64,000 bases of DNA from Alcaligenes pakistanensis. Its GTDB lineage: Bacteria; Pseudomonadota; Gammaproteobacteria; Burkholderiales; Burkholderiaceae_B. Numbering within the stretch: the stretch's first letter is position 1; each line of letters opens with the position of its first letter. Below, one piece after another: positions 1-9,432 of this stretch. Where the stretch lies: contig NZ_BMZN01000003.1 of the NCBI RefSeq assembly GCF_014652815.1, positions 575,429 through 639,428 of the forward strand, given 5' to 3'. A program made the translations under genes and the position numbers. The notes under the pieces are model-generated. The model worked only from the letters and a program-made list of their open reading frames with translations, was not told the DNA's origin and ran no database searches.

Positions 1-35
1 TTTTCCTGATAAAGGGAAACAGCCGGTAGATCATG

Positions 36-70
36 CTTAGGCAAAAGGCGCAGACCGCCTTTTGCCTAAG
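36..70. repeat. Perfect 15-bp inverted repeat upstream of hisD
   Basis: The arms CTTAGGCAAAAGGCG and its exact complement are separated by the 5-base loop CAGAC. No T-run follows on the plus strand, so it is not a standard intrinsic terminator. It lies 50 bases before hisD, probably between an upstream his gene (hisG would be expected, but is outside the window) and hisD. It could be an RNA processing or stabilising hairpin, or a weak terminator. Confidence 0.75.
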
Positions 71-119
71 CGAAATGTTATACACTGGTCCTTGATCCTT
101 AGCTTTTTCCTATAGCGAC

Positions 120-1424
120 ATGTCACTGATCCATCGCCTGAACTCCCAATCCGCCCAGTTCGATGCTGAACTGCGCACTCTACTGGCTTACGAAGCGTCT
201 GAGGACGCGTCTATCGAGCACGCGTGTGCTGAGATCTTGCATCGTATCCAGCATGAAGGAGACACGGCTCTATTGGATTACACCCAACGCTTTGACCGCC
301 TGAGCGTTGACCAGGCATCGGCACTGGAAATCTCTAAAGAAGAACTTGTAGCGGCACTGAACAGCCTGCCTGCGGAACAACGCCAGGCGTTGGAACAAGC
401 AGCCGAACGCGTACGTCGTTACCACGAGCACCAACGCACTGAAACCTGGACCTACACGGAAGCCGATGGCACCGTGCTAGGCCAGCAAGTTACGGCCCTG
501 GATCGCGTGGGGCTGTATGTTCCCGGTGGCAAGGCAGCGTACCCTTCTTCCGTTCTAATGAATGCTATCCCTGCCAAAGTGGCTGGCGTTGCTGAACTAA
601 TCATGGTTACGCCGACGCCCGATGGCATACGCAACCCCATCGTGCTGGCTGCCGCCGCTTTAGGCGGTGTAGACCGTGTGTTCACCATTGGTGGCGCACA
701 AGCCGTCGGCGCTCTGGCCTACGGCACGGACACGATCCCGGCCGTGGACAAGATTGTTGGCCCCGGCAACGCCTATGTGGCTGCTGCCAAGCGCCGCGTC
801 TTTGGCGTGGTGGGGATCGACATGATTGCCGGCCCCTCCGAGATCCTGATCATCAGTGACGGCAGTGCTCCTGCTGACTGGGTGGCCATGGACCTGTTCT
901 CCCAGGCCGAACACGACGAGCTGGCCCAGGCAATCTTGCTATGTCCTGATGCAGATTTCCTGGATCAGGTTGAAGCCGCTATCGAACGCCTGCTGCCCAC
1001 CATGCCACGCGCGGACATCATCCGCCGCAGCTTGTCTGGCCGCGGTGCCTTGATCCACGTCCGCGACCTGGACGAGGCCTGTAAGATCAGCAACCATATC
1101 GCGCCGGAACACCTGGAAGTCTCTACCCAGAACGCCCAGGAATTGTTGAGCAAAATTCGCCATGCTGGCGCCATTTTCCTAGGCCCTTACAGTTCTGAAT
1201 CGCTGGGCGATTACTGTGCCGGGCCTAACCATGTCCTGCCGACGGCACGCACTGCGCGTTTCTCGTCACCCTTGGGCGTCTACGATTTCCAGAAACGCAG
1301 CAGCATTATTCAGGTTTCCGAATCAGGCGCCCAGACACTGGGACCCATAGCCGCTACGCTGGCTCAAGGCGAGGGGCTGTACGCCCACGCTGCCAGCGCG
1401 CAATTCCGATTGAACCAATCCTGA
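120..1424 (+). CDS. hisD: Histidinol dehydrogenase
   Basis: HisD oxidises L-histidinol to L-histidine in two NAD-dependent steps in the cytoplasm, the last reaction of histidine synthesis. The 434 residues match the usual family length. Family stretches are clear: [13 protein letters not shown] near residue 130, [12 protein letters not shown] near 215, the zinc-site region GPSEILI near 240, SQAEHDE near 262 and HIAPEHLE near 327. The ATG at 120 gives the normal N-terminus, although the Shine-Dalgarno signal is weak. It is followed after 25 bases by hisB; hisC, which sits here in many related genomes, is absent. It opens the part of the his operon visible in this window. Confidence 0.98.
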   Translation: MSLIHRLNSQSAQFDAELRTLLAYEASEDASIEHACAEILHRIQHEGDTALLDYTQRFDRLSVDQASALEISKEELVAALNSLPAEQRQALEQAAERVRRYHEHQRTETWTYTEADGTVLGQQVTALDRVGLYVPGGKAAYPSSVLMNAIPAKVAGVAELIMVTPTPDGIRNPIVLAAAALGGVDRVFTIGGAQAVGALAYGTDTIPAVDKIVGPGNAYVAAAKRRVFGVVGIDMIAGPSEILIISDGSAPADWVAMDLFSQAEHDELAQAILLCPDADFLDQVEAAIERLLPTMPRADIIRRSLSGRGALIHVRDLDEACKISNHIAPEHLEVSTQNAQELLSKIRHAGAIFLGPYSSESLGDYCAGPNHVLPTARTARFSSPLGVYDFQKRSSIIQVSESGAQTLGPIAATLAQGEGLYAHAASAQFRLNQS

Positions 1425-1449
1425 TACCGGCCTTGCCGCCGGCTCTGAT

Positions 1450-2037
1450 ATGCGTACCGCCGAGATTACCCGCAATACTAATGAAACCCGCATCCGCGTG
1501 GCCGTTAACCTGGACGGCACCGGCCGTCACTCGCTCAACAGCGGCGTGCCTTTTCTGGACCACATGTTGGACCAGATTGCCCGCCACGGTCTGATTGACC
1601 TGGACGTGCACTGTGAGGGCGATACCCACATCGACGATCACCATACCGTCGAGGACATCGGCATTGCGCTGGGCCAGGCTTTTGCCAAGGCTGTGGGCAG
1701 CAAAGCCGGCTTGCGCCGCTACGGGCACTCCTATGTCCCGCTGGATGAAGCCCTGTCGCGCGTCGTCGTGGACTTCTCCGGTCGTCCCGGCCTATTTTAT
1801 TTTGTGCCCTTTACCCGCGCACGAATCGGCCAGTTCGATGTAGACTTGGCACGCGAGTTTTTCCAGGGTTTTGTGAATCACGCCCTGGTTTCTATGCACA
1901 TCGATAACCTGCGCGGCGAAAACGCACACCACCAGTGCGAAACCGTGTTCAAAGCCTTTGGCCGAGCATTGCGTATGGCTCTGGAGCTGGACCCACGTAG
2001 CGAAGGCGTGGTGCCTTCGACCAAAGGGGTTCTGTAA
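1450..2037 (+). CDS. hisB: Imidazoleglycerol-phosphate dehydratase (monofunctional)
   Basis: The enzyme removes water from imidazoleglycerol phosphate to give imidazole-acetol phosphate. At 195 residues it is the single-domain form, without the N-terminal histidinol-phosphatase domain found in Enterobacteria. The metal-binding motifs are visible: [12 protein letters not shown] near residue 35, DDHHTVED near 62 and the C-terminal [14 protein letters not shown] near 155. The 25-base gap after hisD and the 20-base gap before hisH fit an operon. A separate histidinol-phosphate phosphatase must be encoded elsewhere. Confidence 0.98.
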   Translation: MRTAEITRNTNETRIRVAVNLDGTGRHSLNSGVPFLDHMLDQIARHGLIDLDVHCEGDTHIDDHHTVEDIGIALGQAFAKAVGSKAGLRRYGHSYVPLDEALSRVVVDFSGRPGLFYFVPFTRARIGQFDVDLAREFFQGFVNHALVSMHIDNLRGENAHHQCETVFKAFGRALRMALELDPRSEGVVPSTKGVL

Positions 2038-2057
2038 ACGTCCTTCGGACACATATC

Positions 2058-2708
2058 GTGACCACTATCGCTATTGTCGATTACGGTTCGGGCAACATTT
2101 TCTCGGTTGCCCGAGCACTGCATGCCGCCGCACCTGATGCGCGCATCATTCTTGCTCAAACTTCCCAAGCCATTCTGGATGCGGACCGGGTTGTCCTACC
2201 CGGCCAGGGTGCCATGCCCGACTGCATGGCCCACCTGGATCAATCCGGTTTGCGCAACGCCCTCTTGACGGCCGCACGCAGCAAACCCTTATTGGGCATC
2301 TGTGTAGGCGAACAAATGCTGTTCGACTCCAGCCAGGAAGGTGACGTCCCTTGTTTAGGCCTGATCCCCGGCCAAGTACGCCGCTTTGAAGGCCCAAACT
2401 ACAAAAGCAGTGATCCTGCAGACTCTGGCCTTGGGCTAAAAGTGCCCCATATCGGCTGGAACCGCGTACACCAAACTCAAGACCATCCCCTATGGGCCGG
2501 CATTGAGGACGGCGCATTCTTTTACTTTGTACACAGCTACTTTGCCGATCCACTGCATATAGATCAAACTTGTGGTTCGACACACTATGGCCAACGCTTT
2601 ACCTCGGCGATAGCAAACGCTAATATTTTCGCGTTGCAATGCCATCCTGAGAAAAGTGCCGATAACGGCCTGCAACTGTTCCGGAATTTCGCTAACTGGA
2701 AGCCATGA
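2058..2708 (+). CDS. hisH: Imidazole glycerol phosphate synthase, glutaminase subunit
   Basis: HisH hydrolyses glutamine and channels ammonia to HisF, with which it forms imidazole glycerol phosphate synthase. The class-I amidotransferase triad is present: the nucleophile cysteine in LLGICVGEQ near residue 82 and the His-Glu pair in LQCHPEKS near 196. The start codon is GTG at 2058, just after hisB; the next in-frame ATG would remove the first strand ([10 protein letters not shown]). The length of 216 residues is normal. A 79-base gap separates it from hisA. Confidence 0.97.
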   Translation: MTTIAIVDYGSGNIFSVARALHAAAPDARIILAQTSQAILDADRVVLPGQGAMPDCMAHLDQSGLRNALLTAARSKPLLGICVGEQMLFDSSQEGDVPCLGLIPGQVRRFEGPNYKSSDPADSGLGLKVPHIGWNRVHQTQDHPLWAGIEDGAFFYFVHSYFADPLHIDQTCGSTHYGQRFTSAIANANIFALQCHPEKSADNGLQLFRNFANWKP

Positions 2709-2787
2709 TGATTCACCCAGCCTCCACAGCGTTTTTCTGCCCTTTTTCCCGATCCAGTATTTCTTACGTTTTTTACGGCTAAAGACC

Positions 2788-3528
2788 ATGCTTTTGATTC
2801 CCGCCATCGACCTTAAAGACGGGCGTTGTGTGCGCCTTCGCCAGGGTGACCTGGATGACGCCACTATTTTCTCGGAAGATCCGGCCAAAATAGCAACACA
2901 GTGGCTGGAACAAGGGGCCCGGCGCCTGCATCTGGTGGACCTGAACGGCGCCTTTGCCGGCAAGCCCAAGAACAGCGAAGCCATCAAATCCATTATTGCT
3001 GCGATCGACGGTGAAATTCCCGTACAGATCGGCGGCGGCATCCGTGACCTGGATACCATCGAGCGTTACCTGGACGCCGGCATGACCTACGTCATCATTG
3101 GCACCGCGGCGGTCAAAAGCCCCGGCTTCCTGCAAGATGCCTGCAGTGCCTTTCCCGGCAGCATCATTGTTGGCCTGGACGCTCGTGATGGCAAAATCGC
3201 TACCGACGGCTGGAGCAAGCTGACTCGTCACGACGTACTGGATCTGGCCAAGAAATTTGAAGACTACGGCTGCGAATCCATTATCTACACCGACATCGGC
3301 CGTGATGGCATGCTGACAGGCGTCAATATTGAAGCCACTGTCGCGCTGTCCCAGCACGTCAAGATTCCGGTTATCGCCTCTGGTGGCGTGACCAACCTGA
3401 AAGACATCGAAAACCTGTGTGCAGTCGAACACGAAGGGGTTGAAGGCGTCATTTTGGGCCGTAGCATTTACGAAGGCACCCTGGACTTTGCACAGGCACA
3501 AACCTATGCCGACGAGTACCAGGCATGA
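2788..3528 (+). CDS. hisA: ProFAR isomerase (HisA)
   Basis: HisA is a (beta/alpha)8 barrel that isomerises ProFAR to PRFAR by an Amadori rearrangement. The frame is open further upstream, but I chose the ATG at 2788 because it gives the standard N-terminus [12 protein letters not shown], whose aspartate is catalytic. The barrel motifs GGGIRD near residue 80, the second-half aspartate in YTDIGRDG near 169 and ASGGV near 200 are present. The product is 246 residues. Its stop overlaps the hisF start by four bases, indicating coupled translation. Confidence 0.97.
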   Translation: MLLIPAIDLKDGRCVRLRQGDLDDATIFSEDPAKIATQWLEQGARRLHLVDLNGAFAGKPKNSEAIKSIIAAIDGEIPVQIGGGIRDLDTIERYLDAGMTYVIIGTAAVKSPGFLQDACSAFPGSIIVGLDARDGKIATDGWSKLTRHDVLDLAKKFEDYGCESIIYTDIGRDGMLTGVNIEATVALSQHVKIPVIASGGVTNLKDIENLCAVEHEGVEGVILGRSIYEGTLDFAQAQTYADEYQA

Positions 3529-4316
3529 GCCAGGATGTTGCTAACGAACTAGCCTGCCGCATCATCCCCTGCCTGGACGTAACGGCAGGGCGCGTGGTCA
3601 AAGGGATCAACTTTGTGGATCTGGTGGATGCCGGAGACCCGGTCGAGATCGCCCGCAAATACAACGACCAGGGCGCCGACGAGCTGACTTTTCTGGACAT
3701 TACCGCCACCTCGGACAACCGTGATCTGATTTTGCCCATCATCGAACAGGTGGCCAGCCAGATCTTCATCCCCCTGACGGTGGGTGGCGGTGTGCGTGAA
3801 GTGGCTGATATTCAACGCCTGCTTAATGCCGGTGCGGATAAAGTGTCCATTAACAGCGCCGCCATCAGCAACCCTGATCTGGTGCGTGCGGCCAGCGACC
3901 ATCATGGCAAACAATGCATGGTTGTGGCGATTGACGCACGCCGCGTCAGCGCTGACAACGAAACACCCCGCTGGGAAGTGTTTACCCACGGCGGTCGCCG
4001 CGCAACCGGTCTGGATGTTGTGGAATGGGCAGCACGCATGGCCGAATACGGCGCAGGCGAATTGCTGCTGACCAGCATGGACCGCGACGGCACCAAATCT
4101 GGCTTTGATCTGGCCCTGACCCGCGCAGTTTCCGATGCGGTTTCCATCCCCGTCATCGCCTCGGGTGGCGTGGGCGGCCTGCAAGATCTGGCCGATGGCG
4201 TGATTCAGGGCGGCGCCAGCGCCGTGCTGGCCGCCAGCATCTTCCACTATGGTCAACACACTATTGCCGAAGCCAAAGATTTCATGGCTGCGCAAGGTAT
4301 TCAGGTGCGACGCTAA
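3525..4316 (+). CDS. hisF: Imidazole glycerol phosphate synthase, cyclase subunit
   Basis: HisF condenses PRFAR with HisH-derived ammonia to give imidazole glycerol phosphate and AICAR. It is a 263-residue (beta/alpha)8 barrel homologous to HisA. The N-terminal [16 protein letters not shown] carries the first catalytic aspartate, VVAIDARR near residue 130 the second, and GGGVRE and ASGGVGG form the phosphate sites. Its ATG overlaps the hisA stop, and its stop shares one base with the hisI start. Confidence 0.98.
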   Translation: MSQDVANELACRIIPCLDVTAGRVVKGINFVDLVDAGDPVEIARKYNDQGADELTFLDITATSDNRDLILPIIEQVASQIFIPLTVGGGVREVADIQRLLNAGADKVSINSAAISNPDLVRAASDHHGKQCMVVAIDARRVSADNETPRWEVFTHGGRRATGLDVVEWAARMAEYGAGELLLTSMDRDGTKSGFDLALTRAVSDAVSIPVIASGGVGGLQDLADGVIQGGASAVLAASIFHYGQHTIAEAKDFMAAQGIQVRR

Positions 4317-4720
4317 TGGCTGACTTACCGGCTTGGCTGGCTGAAATTCGTTTTGATGAACAAGGTTTGATTCCCGCCATTGCGCAGGATCAGGCCACGG
4401 GCAAAATCTTGATGGTGGCCTGGATGAACCAGGAATCACTGCAAGAGACCGTCAGCACCGGCCGAGCCGTGTACTGGTCGCGTTCTCGCAAGCGTCTATG
4501 GCGCAAGGGCGAGGAGTCGGGCCACGTACAGCATGTCAGCGATTTACGTCTGGATTGTGACGGCGACGTTATTTTGCTTAGTGTGGAGCAGGTCGGCCAG
4601 ATCGCCTGCCACACAGGACGTGAAAGCTGCTTCTTTCGCCAGCTGCAAGGCCAAAGCGACGATGCACAATGGGTCACCGTTGACCCTGTCCTGAAAGACC
4701 CGGAGCATATCTACCGATGA
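4316..4720 (+). CDS. hisI: Phosphoribosyl-AMP cyclohydrolase
   Basis: This zinc enzyme opens the adenine ring of phosphoribosyl-AMP in the third step of histidine synthesis. At 134 residues it is the stand-alone form, not fused to HisE. The family core is visible: [10 protein letters not shown] near residue 33, the block [19 protein letters not shown] near 52-70, the metal-site region LDCDGD near 79 and a C-terminal cysteine pair [10 protein letters not shown]. It overlaps hisF by one base and hisE by four. Confidence 0.97.
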   Translation: MADLPAWLAEIRFDEQGLIPAIAQDQATGKILMVAWMNQESLQETVSTGRAVYWSRSRKRLWRKGEESGHVQHVSDLRLDCDGDVILLSVEQVGQIACHTGRESCFFRQLQGQSDDAQWVTVDPVLKDPEHIYR

Positions 4721-5070
4721 GCGAACAACTGACCGTCGACACCATACTCGATCATCTGAGCCGCACGCTGAAATCCCGTCTGCCTGCACAAGGTGGGGAC
4801 CCTTCTTCGTCCTACGCGGCCAAGCTGCTTGCCAAAGGCCCGGATGCATTTTTGAAGAAGGTCGGCGAAGAAGCCACCGAGCTCGTCATGGCGGCTAAAG
4901 ACGAAGATCGCGAGCGCATTGTCTATGAAACCGCCGACCTGTGGTTTCATAGCCTGGTAACCCTGACCTACTTCGGTCTGGAACCCCGGGATGTGTTGAC
5001 AGAACTGCTGCGCCGCGAAGGCACATCGGGGCTGGAAGAAAAAGCTTCGCGGCCTAAGGATCAGGTGTAA
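4717..5070 (+). CDS. hisE: Phosphoribosyl-ATP pyrophosphatase
   Basis: HisE hydrolyses phosphoribosyl-ATP to phosphoribosyl-AMP, the second step of the pathway. The 117-residue all-helical protein has the MazG-like metal-binding helices [16 protein letters not shown] near residue 48 and the E-x2-D pattern in [11 protein letters not shown] near 69. The four-base overlap with hisI keeps the two activities co-translated where other bacteria fuse them. It is the last his gene here; the HIT gene follows after 83 bases. Confidence 0.97.
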   Translation: MSEQLTVDTILDHLSRTLKSRLPAQGGDPSSSYAAKLLAKGPDAFLKKVGEEATELVMAAKDEDRERIVYETADLWFHSLVTLTYFGLEPRDVLTELLRREGTSGLEEKASRPKDQV

Positions 5071-5153
5071 TCCTGTCATCTAGTCGCGCTACACTGTACT
5101 AATACCTAGATTTTCGGCACTTGCCCAGCGAGTGCCTCGCTACCGAGGTTGTT

Positions 5154-5522
5154 ATGAGCGAGAACTGTCTTTTTTGTAAAATTGCGGCCGATCAGATCCC
5201 GTCCAAAAAAATATACGAGGACGAAGACTTTCTGGCTTTTCACGACATCAACCCAGCCGCACCTATCCATATTCTGGTAATCCCCAAGAAACACATCGTC
5301 TCTTTACAGGACGTATCGGGTCAGGACAGCGAATGGTTGGGTAAAATGATGGCTTTGGCACCTTCCCTGGCCGCACAGGCTGGTTGTCGCCCCGGCCCTG
5401 AAGGCGGTTTCCGTGTTGTCATCAATAATGGTTTGGATGGCGGGCAGGAAATCAACCACTTACACATGCACATCTTGGGCGGTGAGCGCCCATGGCAACA
5501 ACGCGCAGCCATGGCTGCTTAA
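5154..5522 (+). CDS. HIT-family nucleotide hydrolase (HinT-like)
   Basis: This is a histidine-triad protein of about 122 residues, probably a purine nucleoside phosphoramidase acting on AMP- or GMP-linked amides. The signature HLHMHILGG sits near residue 103, and the N-terminus CLFCKIAADQIPSKKIYEDED is typical of HinT. The frame is open from 5121, but the ATG at 5154 gives the conserved N-terminus. It stands between hisE and tatA, an arrangement familiar in betaproteobacteria, and probably belongs to the same transcript. Confidence 0.93.
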   Translation: MSENCLFCKIAADQIPSKKIYEDEDFLAFHDINPAAPIHILVIPKKHIVSLQDVSGQDSEWLGKMMALAPSLAAQAGCRPGPEGGFRVVINNGLDGGQEINHLHMHILGGERPWQQRAAMAA

Positions 5523-5534
5523 GGGAGATACATT

Positions 5535-5768
5535 ATGGGTAGCTTTAGCATCTGGCACTGGCTGATCGTTTTGGTCATCGTTGCCCTGGTTTTCGGCACC
5601 AAAAAACTGCGTAATATCGGCTCGGATCTGGGCGGTGCTGTTAAAGGCTTCAAAGAAGGCGTGAAAGACGTCTCCGAAGACGAAAAAGCGCCAGAAACCG
5701 TCAGCCAACGCGCTGCCGATCCTCAAACGATCGACGTGCAGGCCAAGGAAAAATCCGATCGCACCTGA
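5535..5768 (+). CDS. tatA: Twin-arginine translocase subunit TatA
   Basis: TatA oligomers form the size-variable passage through which folded twin-arginine proteins cross the inner membrane. The 77-residue protein has one N-terminal transmembrane helix (residues 5-22), the [14 protein letters not shown] hinge and amphipathic helix (near 25-40) and an acidic, polar tail. A GGGAGA-like ribosome site precedes the ATG. It is followed by tatB and tatC. Confidence 0.96.
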   Translation: MGSFSIWHWLIVLVIVALVFGTKKLRNIGSDLGGAVKGFKEGVKDVSEDEKAPETVSQRAADPQTIDVQAKEKSDRT

Positions 5769-5789
5769 TCCCCTTCTGTGTGAGTCTCA

Positions 5790-6281
5790 ATGTTTGATAT
5801 CAGCTTTACCGAGCTACTCCTGATCGGCGTAGTCGCCTTGATCGTCATCGGTCCCGAGCGTCTTCCCAAAGTGGCACGCACAGCCGGGCATTTGCTTGGC
5901 CGTGCGCAGCGTTACGTCAGTGAGGTCAAGTCCGATATCCAACGTGAAATCAATCTGGACGAGGTCAACAAGCTCAAAGATCAAATGGAAGATGCGGCAC
6001 GCTCAGTACGCAGCTCCGTTGAGGACACGGGTAAAAGCATTAGCCAGCCCCTGACCGAAGCTCGTGACACCTTGCAAAACGCGTCGGATTCGGCACGCAA
6101 AGCCTTTTCGGATACCACCGGTACGGCTTCTGCCCAGCCCGACGCGCCAGCAACAGAATCGCTTGCTGAACCTGCCACCCAGGATGCAGCCGCCCAGCCA
6201 GCGCCCGCCGCGCCAGCCAGTGACGACGCTCCCCGTCCTACGGATGCTCCCGCCTCTACTCCTAAAGGACCTACGGCATGA
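5790..6281 (+). CDS. tatB: Twin-arginine translocase subunit TatB
   Basis: TatB forms the substrate-receptor complex with TatC. The 163 residues begin with MFDISFTELLLIGVVALIVIGPERLP, the typical TatB membrane helix and GPERLP hinge, followed by an amphipathic helix and a charged helical section to about residue 90. The last 45 residues are alanine- and proline-rich and look disordered. Its stop overlaps the tatC start by four bases. Confidence 0.96.
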   Translation: MFDISFTELLLIGVVALIVIGPERLPKVARTAGHLLGRAQRYVSEVKSDIQREINLDEVNKLKDQMEDAARSVRSSVEDTGKSISQPLTEARDTLQNASDSARKAFSDTTGTASAQPDAPATESLAEPATQDAAAQPAPAAPASDDAPRPTDAPASTPKGPTA

Positions 6282-7051
6282 GCTCCGACACGCCTCAAGA
6301 AGATACCTTTATCTCCCACCTGATCGAGTTACGCACCCGTCTGTTGCGGGCCGTGATTGCGGTGGTAGGGATATTTATTGTGCTGTTCACCTATCCGGGT
6401 GCCTCAGCCATTTACGACGTGCTGGCGCAGCCCATGATGAGCTCCCTGCCTGAAGGGACGCGCATGATTGCCACCGGGGTGATCACGCCCTTTATGGTGC
6501 CGGTCAAAGTCACGCTGATGGCCGCCTTTGTGCTGGCCTTGCCTGTCGTGCTTTACCAAGCCTGGGCCTTTATCGCCCCTGGCTTGTACAACCATGAAAA
6601 GAAATTGGCCTTGCCGCTGATCATGACCAGCACCTTGCTGTTCATGGCCGGGATGGCTTTCTGTTATTTCGTGGTGTTCCGCACTGTATTTCACTTCATC
6701 GCATCTTTTGCTCCGCAATCGATTACGCCAGCCCCTGACATCGAAGCCTATCTGGGCTTTGTCATGACGATGTTCATGGCCTTTGGCATCACTTTTGAAG
6801 TGCCTATTGCGGTCATCTTGCTGGTTAAAACCGGTGTCGTCACTGTTGCCAAGCTGCGTGAGATTCGTGGCTACGTCATTGTGGGCGCCTTTGTAATTGC
6901 CGCTGTTGTGACACCACCGGATGTTGTCAGCCAGATTCTGTTGGCGGCCCCGCTCTGCCTGCTGTATGAGATAGGCATTTTGGCGGCTAGCCTGATCAAA
7001 AAGCGGGAAGCGCAAAGCAGTGAAGAAGAAGGTCGGGAACTGGATCTCTAA
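6278..7051 (+). CDS. tatC: Twin-arginine translocase subunit TatC
   Basis: TatC recognises the twin-arginine signal peptide. The 257 residues show six hydrophobic segments, the N-terminal FISHLIELRTRLLRA (cytoplasmic, signal-binding) and the conserved FGITFEVPI loop near residue 168. It is the last gene of the his-HIT-tat run and is followed by a strong terminator. The Rieske protein PetA encoded at 10014 is a predicted client. Confidence 0.97.
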   Translation: MSSDTPQEDTFISHLIELRTRLLRAVIAVVGIFIVLFTYPGASAIYDVLAQPMMSSLPEGTRMIATGVITPFMVPVKVTLMAAFVLALPVVLYQAWAFIAPGLYNHEKKLALPLIMTSTLLFMAGMAFCYFVVFRTVFHFIASFAPQSITPAPDIEAYLGFVMTMFMAFGITFEVPIAVILLVKTGVVTVAKLREIRGYVIVGAFVIAAVVTPPDVVSQILLAAPLCLLYEIGILAASLIKKREAQSSEEEGRELDL

Positions 7052-7082
7052 ACAGAAACAGGTAAAACCCGCCAAACCCTAC

Positions 7083-7136
7083 AAAAATGGCTCTCTATGC
7101 CGCTCCTGCAAGAGCAACATAGAGAGCCATTTTTTA
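7083..7136 (+). terminator. Rho-independent terminator after tatC
   Basis: A long stem begins at 7083 (AAAAATGGCTCTCTATG) and closes at 7118-7135 with its complement, ending in TTTTTT. An inner GCTC/GAGC pair extends the structure. With A-runs and T-runs on both flanks it can work in both directions, serving tatC and the converging protease gene. The 147 bases from here to 7283 hold nothing else I can support. Confidence 0.9.
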
Positions 7137-7283
7137 TAGTGATGCGGATAGAAGCATGCGCCGCGAATATCTGCTACGAACGTAGCGGCGCTAAACCACG
7201 GCGTATCAACAAGCCCCCAAAGCCCTGAGAGCAGCACCAGCGACCCGAATGGCCCTGATCCAAGCCAAGGGACTGCCAGAGCC

Positions 7284-8450
7284 TTACTTGCGCACCTGAG
7301 GCCGCACACCCACCTTCACGGCCACATCCAGCTCCTTACCTTCACGCAATACGCCTAAGGTCACCATCTGCCCTGGTTGCACCGGACCAATCTGGTTCAG
7401 CAAGCCTATCGAATCGGCAACTTCCTGACCGTTCAAGCGCAGCACGATGTCTCCGACTAGCAAATGCGCCTCGGCCGCCGGGCCATGACGTTGCACGCTG
7501 GCAATAATTACACCCGCATCGCTTTTCAACTTAAAGGACTTGATCAGATCCGGGGTGATGTCCTGGGGCTCCAGCCCCAACCAGCCACGAGTGACCTCGC
7601 CATTGCGAATAATCTCATTCATGATGGCCAGTGCGGTCGAAGCAGGAATGGCAAAACCAATTCCCAAAGAACCGCCCGTTTCGGAGTAGATGGCCGTATT
7701 AATTCCCACCAGACGCCCTATCGCATCGACCAGAGCACCACCCGAATTACCGGGATTAATGGCCGCATCCGTCTGAATGAAATTTTCGTAGATATTGATG
7801 CCCAGACGATTGCGCCCCAAGCCGGACACAATGCCCATCGTGGTGGTTTGACCCACACCGAACGGATTACCAATGGCCAAGACCACATCGCCCACTTGCA
7901 CCTGACCTTGTTCCTGGGTCTGAATAACGGCCAGCTTGGGCAGATTCACTTTCAAGACAGCCAGATCACTTTCCGGGTCCGATCCAATCAAATGCGCCTT
8001 GGCCTGCCGCCCGTCCGACAAGGCAACCTCAATGGCATCGGCCGCTTCAATCACGTGATAATTGGTCAGGATATAGCCCTGTTCGTGTACGATCACGCCC
8101 GAACCCAGGTTGATCGTTGAGCGACGCCCCATTAAATCGGGCAGCTCGCGAAACAGACGCTGCAAATCCGGATCTTCCAACAAGGGAGAATTGCCTTCCA
8201 AATGCTTGCTGGTGTACACATTAACGACCGCAGGTGCGGCATTAGTGACGGCCGAAGCATACGACAAGGGCCTCTCTTGGGCGAGGGGCGCCACCAAAGC
8301 GGGCACTGGCGCGGGCAAGACCACCGTATTACTGGAACGAGCAGGTGCCTGGGGTGCCCCCACCCACTGCGGTCGCAGCGTCACCACAATAAAAAAGCCC
8401 GCCAGACAGATCGTCACCGCTTGAGCAAACACTAGCCACAATCGACGCAT
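7284..8450 (-). CDS. DegS/AlgW-type periplasmic serine protease
   Basis: This is a membrane-anchored HtrA-family protease of 388 residues. An N-terminal hydrophobic segment (about 7-25) acts as anchor or uncleaved signal. The chymotrypsin-like domain has the triad His in NYHVIEA (about 132), Asp in SDLAVLK (about 162) and Ser in NPGNSGG (about 236). A single PDZ domain follows (about 285-375). One PDZ plus an anchor fits DegS/AlgW regulatory proteases better than two-PDZ DegP. No RseA or MucA partner gene is nearby, so a role in sigma-E signalling is inference. Confidence 0.92.
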   Translation of the reverse strand: MRRLWLVFAQAVTICLAGFFIVVTLRPQWVGAPQAPARSSNTVVLPAPVPALVAPLAQERPLSYASAVTNAAPAVVNVYTSKHLEGNSPLLEDPDLQRLFRELPDLMGRRSTINLGSGVIVHEQGYILTNYHVIEAADAIEVALSDGRQAKAHLIGSDPESDLAVLKVNLPKLAVIQTQEQGQVQVGDVVLAIGNPFGVGQTTTMGIVSGLGRNRLGINIYENFIQTDAAINPGNSGGALVDAIGRLVGINTAIYSETGGSLGIGFAIPASTALAIMNEIIRNGEVTRGWLGLEPQDITPDLIKSFKLKSDAGVIIASVQRHGPAAEAHLLVGDIVLRLNGQEVADSIGLLNQIGPVQPGQMVTLGVLREGKELDVAVKVGVRPQVRK

Positions 8451-8475
8451 AGCACTCTTTCAGATAAGGATTTCC

Positions 8476-9252
8476 ATGACTCAGGTTTCAACGGCCGAAC
8501 TGGCCAGCTGGCTCAATAGCACCCTGGAGGTCGCCCGCTTCAAGGACTACTGTCCCAATGGGCTCCAGGTCGAGGGCAAGCCATACATTGGCAAACTCGT
8601 CACCGGGGTGACGGCCTCGCTGGCACTGATTGATGCTGCTATTGCCCGCCAGGCGGACGCTATTTTGGTGCACCACGGCTGGTTCTGGAAAAACGAAAAC
8701 CCGTGCATTGTTGGCACCCGAAAAACTCGTATCGAACGCGTCCTGTCGCATCAGCTTAACCTCTTGGGCTATCACCTGCCCCTGGATGCGCATCCCGAGT
8801 TTGGCAACAACGCCCAATTGGCTCGGCAGTTAGGCATTGAGATATTGCGCGACGAAAATGGCGTAGCACAAACCTGTGGTCCGGATGGCCTGGTCTGGTT
8901 AGGAGAATTAGCCACCCCGGTTTCACTGGAAACATTCGGCCTAACAGTTTGCAATAATTTACACCGCGAGCCACTGATTGTTGGCGATTTACAACGGAAA
9001 ATTCGTCGCATTGCCTGGTGCACGGGAGGAGCTCAAGGGTTTATTGATGCCGCCATTAGCGCACAAGCCGATCTTTACATCAGCGGCGAAGCATCGGAGC
9101 AAACCTTTCATAGTGCGCAGGAAAACAATATTGCCTTCATGGCGGCTGGCCATCATGCAACGGAGCGCTATGGCGCCAAAGCACTGGGTGAAGAAATCGC
9201 CCGCCAGTTTGGAATTGACGTGGAGTTCATCGACCTGGACAACCCGATCTGA
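8476..9252 (+). CDS. Nif3-family dinuclear metal-centre protein
   Basis: This is a Nif3/YbgI/DUF34-type protein of 258 residues. Family members form toroidal hexamers with two metal ions per subunit; a role as GTP cyclohydrolase I type 2 has been proposed, but function is not settled. Visible motifs are CPNGLQVEG near residue 27, the metal-ligand patch LVHHGWFW near 60, HLPLDAHP near 97, and the C-terminal TGGAQGF and GHHATERYG that supply further ligands. An AAGGA site precedes the ATG. It diverges from the protease gene with only 25 bases between start codons. Confidence 0.92.
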   Translation: MTQVSTAELASWLNSTLEVARFKDYCPNGLQVEGKPYIGKLVTGVTASLALIDAAIARQADAILVHHGWFWKNENPCIVGTRKTRIERVLSHQLNLLGYHLPLDAHPEFGNNAQLARQLGIEILRDENGVAQTCGPDGLVWLGELATPVSLETFGLTVCNNLHREPLIVGDLQRKIRRIAWCTGGAQGFIDAAISAQADLYISGEASEQTFHSAQENNIAFMAAGHHATERYGAKALGEEIARQFGIDVEFIDLDNPI

Positions 9253-9384
9253 TGGCATAAAAACCAGCCCATATGACTTTGAACAAGCTTTAAAGCGCCA
9301 CAGGCTAGACAAGCCCAGGCTATGAAAGGCTAAAATCAGGCATCCGGTACGGGCGAACTTGACCCTGCCGGTGGGTTACATAGA

Positions 9385-9410
9385 CAAAAAAGGTGCCGAA
9401 AGGCACCTTA
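9385..9410 (-). terminator. Rho-independent terminator after mscL
   Basis: Read on the minus strand, the stem AAGGTGCC with its complement closes a 4-base loop and is followed by a T-run. It lies 23 bases beyond the mscL stop codon. The rest of the 9253-9384 stretch, between nif3 and this hairpin, shows nothing recognisable. Confidence 0.88.
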
Positions 9411-9432
9411 AAGCTTTGATAAAGTTACGCTT

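Noticed and set aside
7079-7309. 76-codon minus-strand frame between tatC and the protease
   Set aside because: It overlaps the protease 3' end and runs through the terminator hairpin; no coding features.
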